From contig NC_084927.1 of the NCBI RefSeq assembly GCF_958298935.1, positions 35,902,501 to 35,966,500 on the forward strand: DNA of 64,000 nt, given 5' to 3'. A model generated the notes under the pieces. That model searched no databases. It had not been told where the DNA came from and worked only from the letters and a program-made list of their open reading frames with translations. The first letter of the stretch is position 1, and each line of letters begins with the position of its first letter. This DNA comes from Phragmites australis (taxonomy: Eukaryota; Streptophyta; Magnoliopsida; Poales; Poaceae). Positions 11,701 to 23,552 of the stretch are shown here, in pieces. The position numbers and the translations under genes are program-made.

Positions 11701-13166
11701 GCGATCTGGTAATTTCAAGAAGTTCCAATGTGCAATGAATGAATACAACGACTTGGCTAGTCTGTTCTTCAACACTAATGATGACACTATTAGAAACCTC
11801 TACAGCGCTGGCACTGATGATGAATTCCACATATCTTCAATGCTCGTGTTCTTTGTAGCATCATATTTTCTGGGCATTTTCAGCTATGGCCTTGCTTTAC
11901 CATCTGGCCTTTTTGTGCCAGTTATTTTAACTGGTGCAGCTTATGGCCGTCTGGTAGGCATGTTGATTGGGTCACAATCAACTTTAGATCATGGTCTTTT
12001 TGCTGTTCTTGGCTCAGCTGCTCTTCTAGGTGGATCAATGAGAATGACCGTCTCAGTTTGTGTTATTATCCTAGAACTGACTAATAATCTGCTTATGCTT
12101 CCTCTGGTTATGCTTGTCCTTCTCATATCGAAGATGGTGGCAGATGCTTTTAACACAAACGTCTATGATTTGCTTGTTAAATTGAAAGGGTTTCCTTATC
12201 TTGAAGGGTATGCTGAACCCTACATGAGGCAATTGTCTGTCAGTGATGTTGTAACTGGTCCTCTACAGACATTCTGTGGCATAGAGAAGGTTGGCCATAT
12301 AGTGCATGTCTTGAAGACAACTGGTCATAGTGGTTTCCCTGTAGTTGATGAGCCACCATTTTCAGATACTCCTGCGTTATATGGTCTAATTCTTCGATCC
12401 CATCTGCTTGTTCTATTGAGGAAAAAGGATTTCATCCGTAGTTGCACTGCTTCAACACTGGATGCTTCAAAGCATTTCTCACCCGATGATTTTGCTAAAC
12501 GTGGCTCAGGGAAACATGACAGAATTGAGGACATTGAATTAAGTGCAGAAGAATTGGAAATGTTTGTAGACTTGCATCCGTTCACAAACACATCACCTTA
12601 TACTGTCCTTGAGGCTATGTCTTTGGCTAAAGCTCTTATACTTTTCCGTGAACTTGGATTGAGACATCTTTTGGTTCTACCAAAATCCTCTAAGGTTAGT
12701 GATGCTGTTTGTGCTTCAGTTACTTCATTGTTACGATTGCTATTGCAGGATTCTAATGTGTATTTCCTTATCATGCTTGTCTGGATAAGTCTAGCTCCTT
12801 CGTTGCAATTTTGAGCCCCTTGTTACTTTGATAGCAGCAAGTATTGTTGCTAACCACAGTGATTACTTTAGATTAACAATGATGTGTAACTACACGAATC
12901 ACACGATTTGCATTTGTATTTCGTACTAGTAGCATTTTCTTTTATAGCGCACAATTCAGTATTAGGAATTGCATTTACTTCTCATAACTATCACTGATAA
13001 AATTTGGGCTGCTTAATTTTGTTAAATGCAGAGGGCACCTGTTGTTGGCATACTGACAAGGCACGATTTCATGCCTGAACACATACTGGGTCTTCACCCT
13101 TTCCTTTTCAAAAGCCGATGGAAGAAGGTGCGACTTGGCAAGTTAAAAGTCACCAACATACTTTGA
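8747..13166 (+). CDS. CLC-type chloride/anion transporter (plant CLC-c/g-like)
   Basis: A membrane anion transporter of the CLC family, probably at the tonoplast or another endomembrane. Seven exons join in frame: 8747-9000, 9084-9284, 9383-9560, 10627-10889, 11077-11346, 11566-12694 and 13032-13166. They give 809 aa, normal for plant CLCs. The ATG at 8747 is preferred over an in-frame GTG at 8735. Selectivity motif I reads GSGIPE, with the Ser of chloride-type members instead of the Pro of nitrate-type CLC-a/b. Motif II reads GKAGPLVHTG, with Ala where the gating Glu normally stands. The segment after PVGGVLF reads ALETVSSWW, with Thr where the proton Glu of LEE stands. GLFVPVI is intact and two CBS domains follow in the C-terminal third (about residues 590-800). 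Read-through of the last intron would replace the end of the second CBS domain. Transport mode is inferred, not shown. Confidence 0.95.
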
Positions 13167-15182
13167 AGCTTGCTAGTAACTGATGATTTGGGGAAGTCAT
13201 AGAAGGATCATTGAATCAGCATTGCGTCACTGCTGTTTTACTCCAAAACTCATCGAGAGGAATCATGCTATTTTGCAGAGAATAATCATCTGAAAGGATC
13301 ATGTAGAATTATCTTGAATAGTGGTGCAGAAAAATATTATTGTAACTGCTAACAAGAGGATAGAACATGGCTGGGGTGGTAGTTCCCCAACCCAACGAAT
13401 CCAACTCATACGAGAAACACGAAGTGGAGTATGGAGTTTTGTTATACGTGATACAGACGGGCAAGTTCATGGCGCTGGAGCTAACAAGCTGTAAAATCTC
13501 CCAAATGCTTTGCAAGCTGAATCGGAGGCCTGCGTTCAGGCCATTCATTTTCTTTCTGGTGCTGGCAAGGAGCATGCTGTTCTTGAGACTGGACGCATTG
13601 AATCTTAAGCTTAGCCTTCAGGAACAGACCTAGATTCTTCTGAATTTGGCGTTCTCTTATATGAGAGTTCTTGTCGCGTGTAATTTTCTATCTGCCTATG
13701 CAAATAATTTTTACCCCGTGTGTGTGCAACCAAGTAACACATCGTTAGCTTCTTTTGCTTCCAATTTGTTAGCAGGAGATGTACGTTCTCGCCGCCGCAT
13801 GGGTCGCGACCGCAGGAAGATCGCCGCCGGCGAGCGCCCTACTGTCATGCCCCTCGATACCAAGTAGACTGGGAGGAGGAAGCAGGAGGCTGGGTAGAGG
13901 AGGAACAACAGTGGGAATGGGGATCAGAGAAGAAGAATTGGGAGGAAGAGAACCGGGGAGTAAGAGAACTGTTGTGTCATTTCATCGATGCCTCTTGTTC
14001 TGTTGTGTCCGCTCCCCTTTTGGATGCGGTGGCCGCGCCAAGGAAGGAAGCGCCAGCTCATGCCAGTGAAACGCCAGCTCGGTACGGTTCAACAAAAAAT
14101 TCACCCATCATAAAACCTGAATTTTAAAACTTGATCTGCATCTACTACTAATCGGGTTAACACGTGGTCACACCCAAACCTGACGGTAACTCGAAACTTG
14201 ACGAAATCTGTCGAGTCTTATCAATAGAGGAGCGTGTGGAGAGAACAGAAGCCAAGTATGGACGAGCGGCGCTCAACGGGCAGAGGCCAGGGGTGGACGG
14301 GCAGTGCCAAGCGTGAGCACCAAGAGGGCGGAGGCTAGGCGTGGTACAAGAATTATGATGACATCATCTTCTGTGTTTTTGGTTTATAATAATTTGAATC
14401 GAAGCTATGTTGTTTGTTTGTTCATAAAAATACTGAATCAACAACACACCCTATAGTCACCAGCGAACTAAACCGGCATCTAGGGAAAGCTACATCGATC
14501 ACTCTCATGGGAGGGTACACTTAAAGGTGCCCGGAGCAACAAGCTACGATTTTACTTTATTCTCTTTTTTTTTTTTGTCAGAGGAAGCCCCGAATTCGAA
14601 CCGATCCGTTTTCCCTTTTCCACCTCATCAAACGTCGCCTGAATAAAACCTCCCTGTCATAGCCCTAGATAATTATTATACCACATCACCTCCCGTCAGA
14701 ACCACCAACTCTCCAGCAGACCCCACAACACAACCTCCCCACCTGTCAGTCATTCCATCCCAGCCCCCGCCCCCGCCCCCGCCTCCTCCTCCGTTTTCTC
14801 GCAAGGCGTCACCCCACGTCCCCACCTGACAATGACAAGAGGCCAACCAAGCAACGCACCTCTCTGTCTCTCTCTCCCCCAAGATCTCCCCCGTTCGTTC
14901 GCTTCCCCTCACAATTTCCGTTCCCTTGTCTCTCCACATCTGCTCTCCTCGGTTTTTCAAACTTGTCCTGGACCCGAGAGCAGCAGCAGGCCTCCACTAG
15001 CAAATCCGTCCACGCAGCCCCCGCTCTCCCGTCGCGCGCCGGCATTAGCCTGCCCAACGGGGAGTGCGCCGCCGCCGCCCTTCAGCTCGCTAGCTCGCTC
15101 TGGAGCTTCGTTCCCGCGCCGGCTTGCTGGCTGGCGGAGGAGGAGCGGGTGGTGTTGTTTCGGGCAGAGGAGGGGGAGCGGA
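13167..15182. other. Intergenic: CLC 3' flank and SYT5-like upstream region
   Basis: No gene is supported. 13167-13700 is probably the 3' untranslated part of the CLC gene; an 88-aa ORF at 13367 has no recognisable family. A GC-rich patch at 13790-13960 has only overlapping chance ORFs. From 14690 to 15182 lies the GC- and C-rich leader/promoter of the next gene. It includes CCCCCG repeats at about 14763-14783, whose complement carries several G-runs in a row and could form a quadruplex. Upstream ATGs at 14832 and 14963 open frames that overlap the main start codon, so upstream-ORF control is possible if transcription starts that far up. Confidence 0.5.
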
Positions 15183-18100
15183 ATGGGTTTCTGGGTGGGC
15201 CTCGCGCTGGGGGTCGCGGTGGGCGTCGCGCTCATCGTCGGCTTCGCTCGCTCCGAGAACTCGCGCGCCGCCCGCCGCCGCCAGCTGGTAAGCGCTATGC
15301 CTCCCGGCCCGGCTGGCCCTTTCTCGAATATTCTCGATGCGTCATGCTTGCATAGGCATGTAGGATTTTTAGCTTCTAAGAAATAATGTTGCGCATCAAT
15401 CAAAGCGAAGACGGATCGCTTGCCTTATCTTCGCGATTGCTGGGCGGGATAGCTGGTCCCTTTCGTTAGGTTGGGGGCGTTGGGGTACCCTGTCGGCTTG
15501 CTCTTTTTACTGGTTTGGGAGAGTAGATTTGGTTTCCTGGTGCGCCGAAAAGGCTCAGGTGTTGCCTTTTAGCCTTGTAAATTTGCTCTCGCTGCTTGTT
15601 AGAATGGGAGCTCAGGTACTTCAAGGGGATCACTTATTTTGGGTGCTCAAATTTTGCACACAGATAAGCTCAGGAGAAATCACTCCTAAGCAAGGCATCT
15701 AATCCATGTAGTGCTGCTCCAGCTATTTGTTTCACGCCCATATTGGTGCTTGCTGCCATGTTGTCATGGCCATTCCCAGTCCCAGTCTCTGTGCAAGTCT
15801 GCATAAACACATGTAACAGTTGTCCTACTCTTTGCCATGGGCTTGTGGTCTATCCTGAACTTCAGATGCTTTCCATTACACTAATTTCCATTCATGGGAT
15901 TACTTTTGTGTACACCTAAAACTTTGAATGATCCACTTTGTGAGTGTTTTGTTCGAGTTGCAGCCATGCCTGAAGCCCTGAACTAAGCGGGATTTTCCCT
16001 GTTTATTGATGCAGGCTGCTACTGTTGCTAGTTTCTCCAAGATGACGATCGAGGATTCACGAAAGTTACTCCCATCTGACCTGTACCCTTCGTGGGTTGT
16101 TTTCTCATCGCAGCAAAAGGTATTTGGGTATCTTTAGTTAGCTCTCATCCTTCTACACTATATGTGAATGCATGTATGCTGACGCGACAATGTTGCAGTT
16201 AAAATGGCTTAATCAAGAGCTGATAAAAATTTGGCCGTATGTGAGTCAGGTACGCATTTCTTTCAATAGGAATCCAAAACTTGGACTAGTGTTGGACTCT
16301 GTTTGACTTGACTTCCTTTATGGACATTCTTATCTTGTATGTGTTTTTGTTTGGTCATTCCTAAATGCAGGCAGCATCAGAACTGATCAAAGCCTCTGTT
16401 GAACCTGTTCTTGAACAATATAGGCCAGTAATAATAGCTTCCCTCAAGTTCTCAAAACTCACTCTTGGAACTGTTGCACCACAGTTTACTGGTAGGCCTC
16501 GTCAAACTACTCCCTTTGTTGATTTTCATAAGTCAACCAAGCACTCCAAGATTCAAATGAGATGATCATGATATTTATTACCGTTAGACTTGTATTTGAA
16601 ATTACTTCGTATGATCATGATTTTGTAGTCACGGATAACAGATAACCATTTTAAAAGAAATTAAAAGTCATGGTTGAATTTTGAATACCATGTCATGTCA
16701 AACTACCCTGCACCTTATAAAAATCCACAGAGGGCAGTACGGCATATCAAATTACTTTTATCTGATTATATTCCCTATGACACTGTATTTACTGTTTAGT
16801 TGTAAAAAATACAACTTTTTTGTTCGGGTGGAGCTCATGAACCCAATTTTATATGGTTTAAACAAGAGAGCATTCATTGCAAAGCAGACAATAGCCGCTG
16901 CGGCTAATGGATATTTAGATTCTAGATGGTGTGCTGAAGTACTTGAAATAAAACAAAAAAAAACATAAGGGTTTTAAGAGTCCACTGTGTGAAGACCCCT
17001 TTGGCTCTTTTAGATGCATAATACCTTGTCAATAAACAGAGCTGTGTCCTATGAAAAAAATGGTTGCTCTGATGTTCTTCATCTAGTTTGATAATGTATG
17101 TTCACTTCTGCAACCCATCCAGTTATAGAATGCTAAATTTCTAATATATATATAGTTATGTATGATGAGGCAGTGCCTTCGTTTTTTGTGGTCTGTGTTA
17201 TTTAATTTTCATTTTTATCTAGCTCTCCAAATATGTGGCGTAAATCCGTAAATTTCCTGGTGGATGCAAACCTGTAAGTTTTTTTACTGATTTGGTGCAG
17301 GTGTTTCAATAGTTGAGAATAAGGACTCAGGTATCATCATGGAGCTAGAGATGAACTGGGATGCCAATCCAAGTATCATACTAGATATAAAAACTAGACT
17401 TGGTGTAGCGCTTCCGATACAGGTGACCTATTTCACAGCTATGCCTTTTGTCCTGTAATATGAGTGCTGCAATACAAATTACCCGCATGAATTATACCTA
17501 GTTCACATAATTATTTACCAGTATGGTTACTCTTTCTCTTTTGGAACAGTGAATTGATCTTCTTGTGCATCTAATAAGTAACATAAATTTAACAGTTGAG
17601 AGTCAAATTTTATCTGGTTTACTCAACAACCAAATTTGGAGCATTTGATGTTAGTTCATCAGCCAACTCATCAGTCTCAGGATGCAAAGCCTTTTGTGCA
17701 TTATGTGGATGGCATCATGAATAGAGTGACATGTCCTTTGAATGGATAATTATCCAGGGAACTTTTGAAATTTGATCTATTATGATATTATGTATTTCAT
17801 AATTCATACGCCATAATGTTGTGAGTGCTCTTGCCGTATAGGTAAAGGACATTGGCTTTACAGGAGTTTTCCGCTTGATTTTTAAACCACTGGTTGAAGA
17901 GCTACCATGCTTTGGAGCTGTTTGCTTTTCTCTACGAAAGAAGGTTTCTTTCTTCTTTATCCCTTTTTTTCCTCTGATTATTCAAGGTGTTTCTTCCTTG
18001 ATCTCATTTTTCTTCTCAAATCATGTTAGAAAAAGCTGGATTTTAGACTGAAAGTCATTGGTGGCGAAATTTCTGCTATACCTGGGATTTCAGATGCTCT

Positions 18101-19816
18101 TGAGGTTTGGCCATACATTATTGTTTTGTAGCAGAAAGTTGGGCTTTTGCATTTCCCATCCTTGAGATGATGGGTCGAATTTTCTTTTGTACAGGACACA
18201 ATAAAAAATGCTATTGAAGACTCAATAACATGGCCAGTAAGGAAAGTCATTCCTATAATACCTGGGGACTACAGGTAGTTATTGGTTGATTTGTGTGTAC
18301 ATACTAGTGCCATTTTTACTGATTGCGTCATTAAATCATAGAGGAAAGACCATGACTGATTATATGTTACAGTGATTTGGAACTGAAGCCTGTTGGTACA
18401 TTGGAAATCAAGCTTGTGCAAGCAAGAGATTTGACGAACAAAGATCTGATAGGAAAATCTGATCCTTTTGCCATTGTATATGTCCGCCCATTACCAGACA
18501 AAATGAAGAGAAGTAAAACAATTGTAAGTGTAGTAACTTCTTCCCTGTTTGTGAGCCCTGCCTTTTGGAAATCTTGCTAACCATTGTCATCAACTTTACA
18601 GAACAACGATCTGAACCCCATCTGGAATGAACACTTCGAGTTTATAGTTGAAGATGCCGATACTCAGAGTGTCACTGTGAAGATTTATGATGATGATGGT
18701 ATTCAGGAATCTGAATTGATTGGCTGTGCTCAAGTTAGGCTAAAGGATCTGCAACCAGGCAAAGTGAAGGATGTCTGGTTGAAGCTTGTAAAAGATTTGG
18801 AGATTCAAAGGGACAGGAAAGATCGGGGTCAGGTGAGCCTAATTTCATGGAAACATCACTGCTCTTGTTTCCATCTGACCACAGGAAATTGTTTTAGCTT
18901 TCTTATCAGGGGTATTTTCAAATGGGTACATAATATTTTTCTTCTGACATAACCTCAACAGGTGCACCTTGAGCTGCTCTACTATCCATTTGACATGAAG
19001 GAGGAGGCTCCAAATCCTTTCAGACAACAGTTTTCAATGACTTCCCTGGAGAGGACAATGACAAGTATGGAAAATGGATCAGGGAGCACTAGTTTTGACA
19101 GGCTGTCTTCAAGGAAGAAAAAGGAAATTATCGTGCGGGGGGTTCTGTCAGTGACTGTGATATCTGGGGAGGATCTGCCGGCAATGGATATGAATGGAAA
19201 GTCTGACCCGTATGTCGTACTTTCTCTCAAGAAGACAAAAACAAAGTACAAGACAAGGGTAATTTCTTCATCAAATACAAATTAGTGATGTAGTTAGCTA
19301 TATAGTGCGTTTGATTCTATTGACAATTGGATCAGTAGGAACCATAATACTTGAGATACTGCTAAAATCAGAAATTGCTTGGTGGAAGCATGTCTTTTAC
19401 TGTTTATATCATGTGACTGATCACAGGTTGTGAATGAAAGCTTGAACCCAATTTGGAATCAGACTTTCGACTTTGTTGTTGAAGATGGCTTACATGATAT
19501 GCTTATGTTGGAAGTATATGATCACGACACTTTCAGTAGAGTAAGTTCTTTTGAAGTTTTCATCTTATTACCAGCTGAGTAGTTTGTCAACTGCAGATGT
19601 ACTTATGGTAACTGTTGAGTGTGTTTTCTGTAGGATTACATGGGGCGGTGCATCCTGACTTTAACCAAGGTTTTGCTCGAAGAAGATTACAAGGAGAGCT
19701 TCAACCTGGAGGGAGCAAAGAGTGGGAAACTGAACTTGCATCTGAAGTGGTCGCCTCAATCAATCATGCGTGATTCGCGAGAAGAGGACAGCTTAAGGTT
19801 CAGATCAGTCCAGTAG
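15183..19816 (+). CDS. Synaptotagmin-5-like protein (plant E-Syt: TM, SMP, C2A, C2B)
   Basis: Plant synaptotagmins of this type tether the ER to the plasma membrane and can move lipid through the SMP domain. Thirteen exons join in frame: 15183-15287, 16015-16119, 16199-16249, 16371-16491, 17301-17422, 17842-17943, 18030-18104, 18195-18274, 18373-18523, 18602-18832, 18962-19258, 19427-19540 and 19634-19816. They give 578 aa. An N-terminal hydrophobic anchor (FWVGLALGVAVGVALIVGF, residues 3-21) precedes an Arg-rich stretch. The SMP domain spans about residues 70-250, beginning LKWLNQELIKIWPYV. C2A follows at about 260-350 (ARDLTNKDLIGKSDPF, then YDDDG). C2B lies at about 425-520 (GEDLPAMDMNGKSDPY, then VYDHD). 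The acidic loop residues in both C2 domains suggest Ca2+ and phospholipid binding. Between them is a Ser/Thr-rich linker. The start is the first ATG that gives the anchor. No defects were seen. Confidence 0.94.
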
Positions 19817-20088
19817 CTGTGCACGCATGGGTGCACGTCTGGTTTTTGAGGTCGGGGGTTGGGTGTCTGCTGTCCATGGTTTGAAGGTTCTGGCTCTCAT
19901 CTGAAAACCTGCTTGGTTCAGTACTTCAGTCATCGTTTTTCATGCGCAAATGGATCCGTTGCACATATACATGCAATTGTTATGTTGTTGATCGGTTAGC
20001 TCGAGGTCTGCAATGTAATGTTGTCAATAGATATGTGTATCTTCTTTGTAACGCCATGTTCAAAGCAGAAATGTGTAAATCTAGTGGA

Positions 20089-20094
20089 AATAAA
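20089..20094 (+). terminator. Candidate polyadenylation signal of the SYT5-like gene
   Basis: AATAAA lies about 270 bp after the stop codon, at the end of a T-rich, TGTA-containing stretch typical of plant 3' untranslated regions. It is a candidate only. Confidence 0.4.
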
Positions 20095-20477
20095 TTTAGA
20101 GTCCTTTTATGGTGATTCATACTATCGGTAGTTAGGAGATAGTATAAATTTAATCTGACTGTTTACATGATTGTATATTTTTTAATTACGACAATAGTGT
20201 TAATATTTATCTACCATAACATTGAAAAGGTATTACAATCTTTTTTTATACCTAATATCTAAATAATCGTTCAAACAAATAAACCTATGAATTTGTACAA
20301 TATAACTATCATGTTATTTCTTTTTTCTAAAATACTCTTATGTTATATATACTTTTTTCATATACTACTCATACTACCTTTAAATAATATGTAGTATTCT
20401 AACTAATTTAGATCATCCGATTTAAAAAATAGATGATTCAAATTTTTTTGAGACCACGTAAATTTTTTCTAAATTTA

Positions 20478-20829
20478 GGCCTTGTTGGAACGTGTGATAG
20501 AAAAAACACAGGAATAGTAAAACATAAGACTTGAGATGTCATACTTCTTCAGTCCTATGTGAATTGAAAACACAGGAATGCAGAAGGGAAACCCTTTGGT
20601 AGCATGTAAGAAAAACACAGGAATTAGAGACTTGCACATCATTCCAAAGGAATTTTTTTTCAAAAGATCTGACCTCTTGTTAAGTTTCCTACGAAATGGA
20701 GCCATAGGAAAGCATTCCTATAGAATTTTTCCTTTCCTTTCCTATGAACCAAAGGGGTGTATAGGAAAAATTACTTAGGAATCTCAATGCTCCAAAAATC
20801 CTATGCCAATCCTTCAATCCAAATGGGCC
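20478..20829. mobile_element. Possible decayed MITE
   Basis: The 352-bp segment begins GGCCTTGTTGGA and ends TCCAAATGGGCC. The ends are inverted repeats matching at 9 of 12 positions. Internal motifs ACACAGGAAT and CCTATG recur. This looks like the common grass MITE type whose ends read as 'GGCCNTGTTTGGA', but no clear target duplication was found, so it may be old or misdelimited. Confidence 0.4.
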
Positions 20830-23552
20830 GCAATCGTGAATGGTTCATCAAGCCCATTTTGGTTAATCCTTGTTAATGCACGCGTGTGATCATGCCCGCA
20901 TTTGGTCGAAACTCGAAATATTGATTCGACTCAAGTTGCTTTCCAAGTGTGTATGGTATGCGGCATGGGAAAGCTACTGTTAGATTTTGACGTTGGAACA
21001 TGAAGAAAATAACATACACACTTGTGCTTCACGTGCAGCGTATCGACATCTGAAAGAGAATAAACAAGAGAACGCAGTTGCCGCGATTTCTGATGTAATC
21101 TTAACTGGCATAATTTGGACGAAAAAGCCATCTTGTTGAGTCTTTGGTCGGCTTATAGTCAGCTGAAGCAGGACAGGTTCCGTCACTCCCAACTTGTCTG
21201 CTGCAAGCTGCAACGATTACAGATCGATCAGCATGAACACTTGCACTTCATCACATATCACACGCACAATTACGATCATGGCAGGCACCCAATTTGTCCC
21301 ATCTCTTAGCACAACATGCGTGCCTAGGACTACCAATAAGATTCCCCAAGCCTCCCAGAACATTTACAAACATTTCAGCCGCGTCGCACAAGAGATTCTC
21401 ATGGAGCGAGCATTTCAGGTCCGGACAGGAGCATCCAGGGCTTCCCTCTTCGGCGGATTCGTTTGGTGCTTTTGACGATATCACCCGAGACAACCGGCCA
21501 AACTCCGAGCATCAGCATAGGCATCCTTGCTTGCACCATCCGCCCGCGCCAATGAAACGAGCCCCGGCTCCCGGCGCCCCGGCGGGCACGCGTCTCCCGA
21601 CTGAAAAAATGCGGCCTCCCCTATTGTTTTTCACGGTTGATCCTGCACAGCAGAAACGACATTTTTGGTAGTGTACGGTGATCTCTATTTTTGGGAGGTA
21701 AATCAAAGAGGAGACTGGCTTCTTTGGGTAATGAGTGAATAGCCGGAATGGGCAAAGTATAAAGCTGGAGGCTCTGCTTTTACCTCGCGAGTCTGTTTTG
21801 CAAGCTAGCTATTTCTAGAATGTCTCAAAGCTGATGCTGATGCATTTTGGCATCTGCAAATAACTAAGTACTACGGACTGCAAATTATCGGTTGCTTGCG
21901 CACAGAAATTAAGAACCTTTTCCTTTCCATCTCCACAAGCAGCCGGCAGATCCAACCGTTAGCGACACAACGACAACATTCACTCTCGTGTCAATGTCGG
22001 ACACGCAAAATCTACACGCACAGACTGTGGGTATTGGCTGGACTCTTCCTCGTTGTCATCTACTCCAACTGGAGTGCCGAATTTGCGGTATACAGTGCGT
22101 GCGTACTGGCAATACTCCTCCTCGAGACGGTGCTTAACTAGTAAACAAAACAGGTTCATACGTCCCACGTGAAGTTACTTTGAACTGGTAAGTCTTTTTG
22201 TAGCAAAGTTTAAGACGTTTGTTTGAAGCAAGCAAAGCATTGTTCTCTTGCGAAACAACACTTACGTCCACTATATTCAGCTATGCCAGAAAGAACAAAG
22301 AAAAGGGCGAATAAATATCTTCGCAGAAGAAAAAGGAAAGGCCGGTAAATATCACAAAGACAGGCTACTAGAGTAGACTAGAAAATGTGACCTCCTGGCA
22401 TGCTTGCCTCCGTCCACGTCCTAATCTGACCCAAATACTGACCGGTGTTCTCCAAGCTCATAATCAATCTCCCTCGAATATTCAACCACTGGCCGCTGGA
22501 GTGTTGTATTGCATCACCATTCACCAGAGAAGATGCGAAAGGACTTAACCGCGCCTTGTCGTGCATGGAATTCAATAATGCGCCGTGGATTTGTCACCAT
22601 CTCTTCGTGTTGCCAGACGACGTAGCCGCTAGCCCATGTCCCATGGGCAGGGCAGCAGGAAAACTAAAAAAAACCTTGGAAAGCGTCAAAACTGGCTCCT
22701 CGGACCGGCCAACGGGACGCCCAATAGAACGGCGCCCGGCGTCCGGCGTCCGGCCTCTGCCCTGGCCTGCCGAGCCGTGCGTGACCGCGAGCCATCTGGC
22801 CGCACCAGCCTCGCGCCAGCCACACGTCTGCCCTGCCTCCAGGCCTCTCGCGTACCTTCTCCTCCCACAGCTGCGCGGCCTGTGCGGCTGTGCCCCAGCC
22901 CGGCGCCCACTGCCCTTGCCTTTGTCCTCGCCCTGCACCTCGCTTCGGCTCCGGGCTTTTTCTTGTGGCCGATCGCATCGCATATTCGCATTGTACCTGT
23001 CTCGTTTACGTGCGTGCTCGCGCATGCATGCATCATCACGGAGCTGTGGCCCACCTGGCATGCCATTGCCACCCGGACCCGGTTGCTTCGACAACGAGCA
23101 TGTCCTCTTCTTCTTTTCTGGCTGATGATACACCGTGCACGGGAATCAATCTCGGCCGTTGATGAGCAGACGATGCAAAAGTGCTGCATGTGCCGTCAGA
23201 AGGCGTCACGTTTAGGACGCCGTACACGGAGCCGGGGCCCTCCTGGCTGTGGCTGGCAACGTGGGCCCGTGCATCAGACGCTACCGGTGAGGTGGGAGGG
23301 GCTGGAACGAGAGGCCGGGATGGCGCTGAAATCCGTCGGTTCGATCAGAGACCACGCACGCCTCACATCCTATATCCTCTCCTCCTCGCGCCCCCCTCGC
23401 CTCCGCCCTCATTCCTTCCCTCGCCTTCTTGGTGTCGTCTCCTCCGCTGCTTCTTCTCCTTCTTCTTCCTCCTCTGCTGCTGCGACTCAAACCCCTCGGT
23501 CAACCGCCACCGCTCCATTTTGCATCTGAAGGTCGCTGTTGCGCCGGAGGTA
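20830..23552 (+). promoter_or_regulatory. Intergenic and upstream region of the CLU/TSS/REC-like gene
   Basis: No gene could be supported between the SYT5-like gene and 23553. From 22620 the sequence is GC-rich with long overlapping chance ORFs on both strands. 23380-23500 is strongly pyrimidine-rich (CTCCTTCTTCTTCCTCC-like), a usual plant leader feature just upstream of the start codon. A TATATCC near 23370 could be a core promoter element about 180 bp before the ATG (inference). Confidence 0.4.

Noticed and set aside
11576..12814. 412-aa single ORF as a stand-alone gene
   Set aside because: It is the large sixth CLC exon read through into the last intron; upstream and downstream exons complete the family protein.
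22594..23529. Several long overlapping ORFs on both strands (up to 297 aa)
   Set aside because: GC-rich promoter/leader; frames overlap on both strands, are low-complexity and resemble no family.
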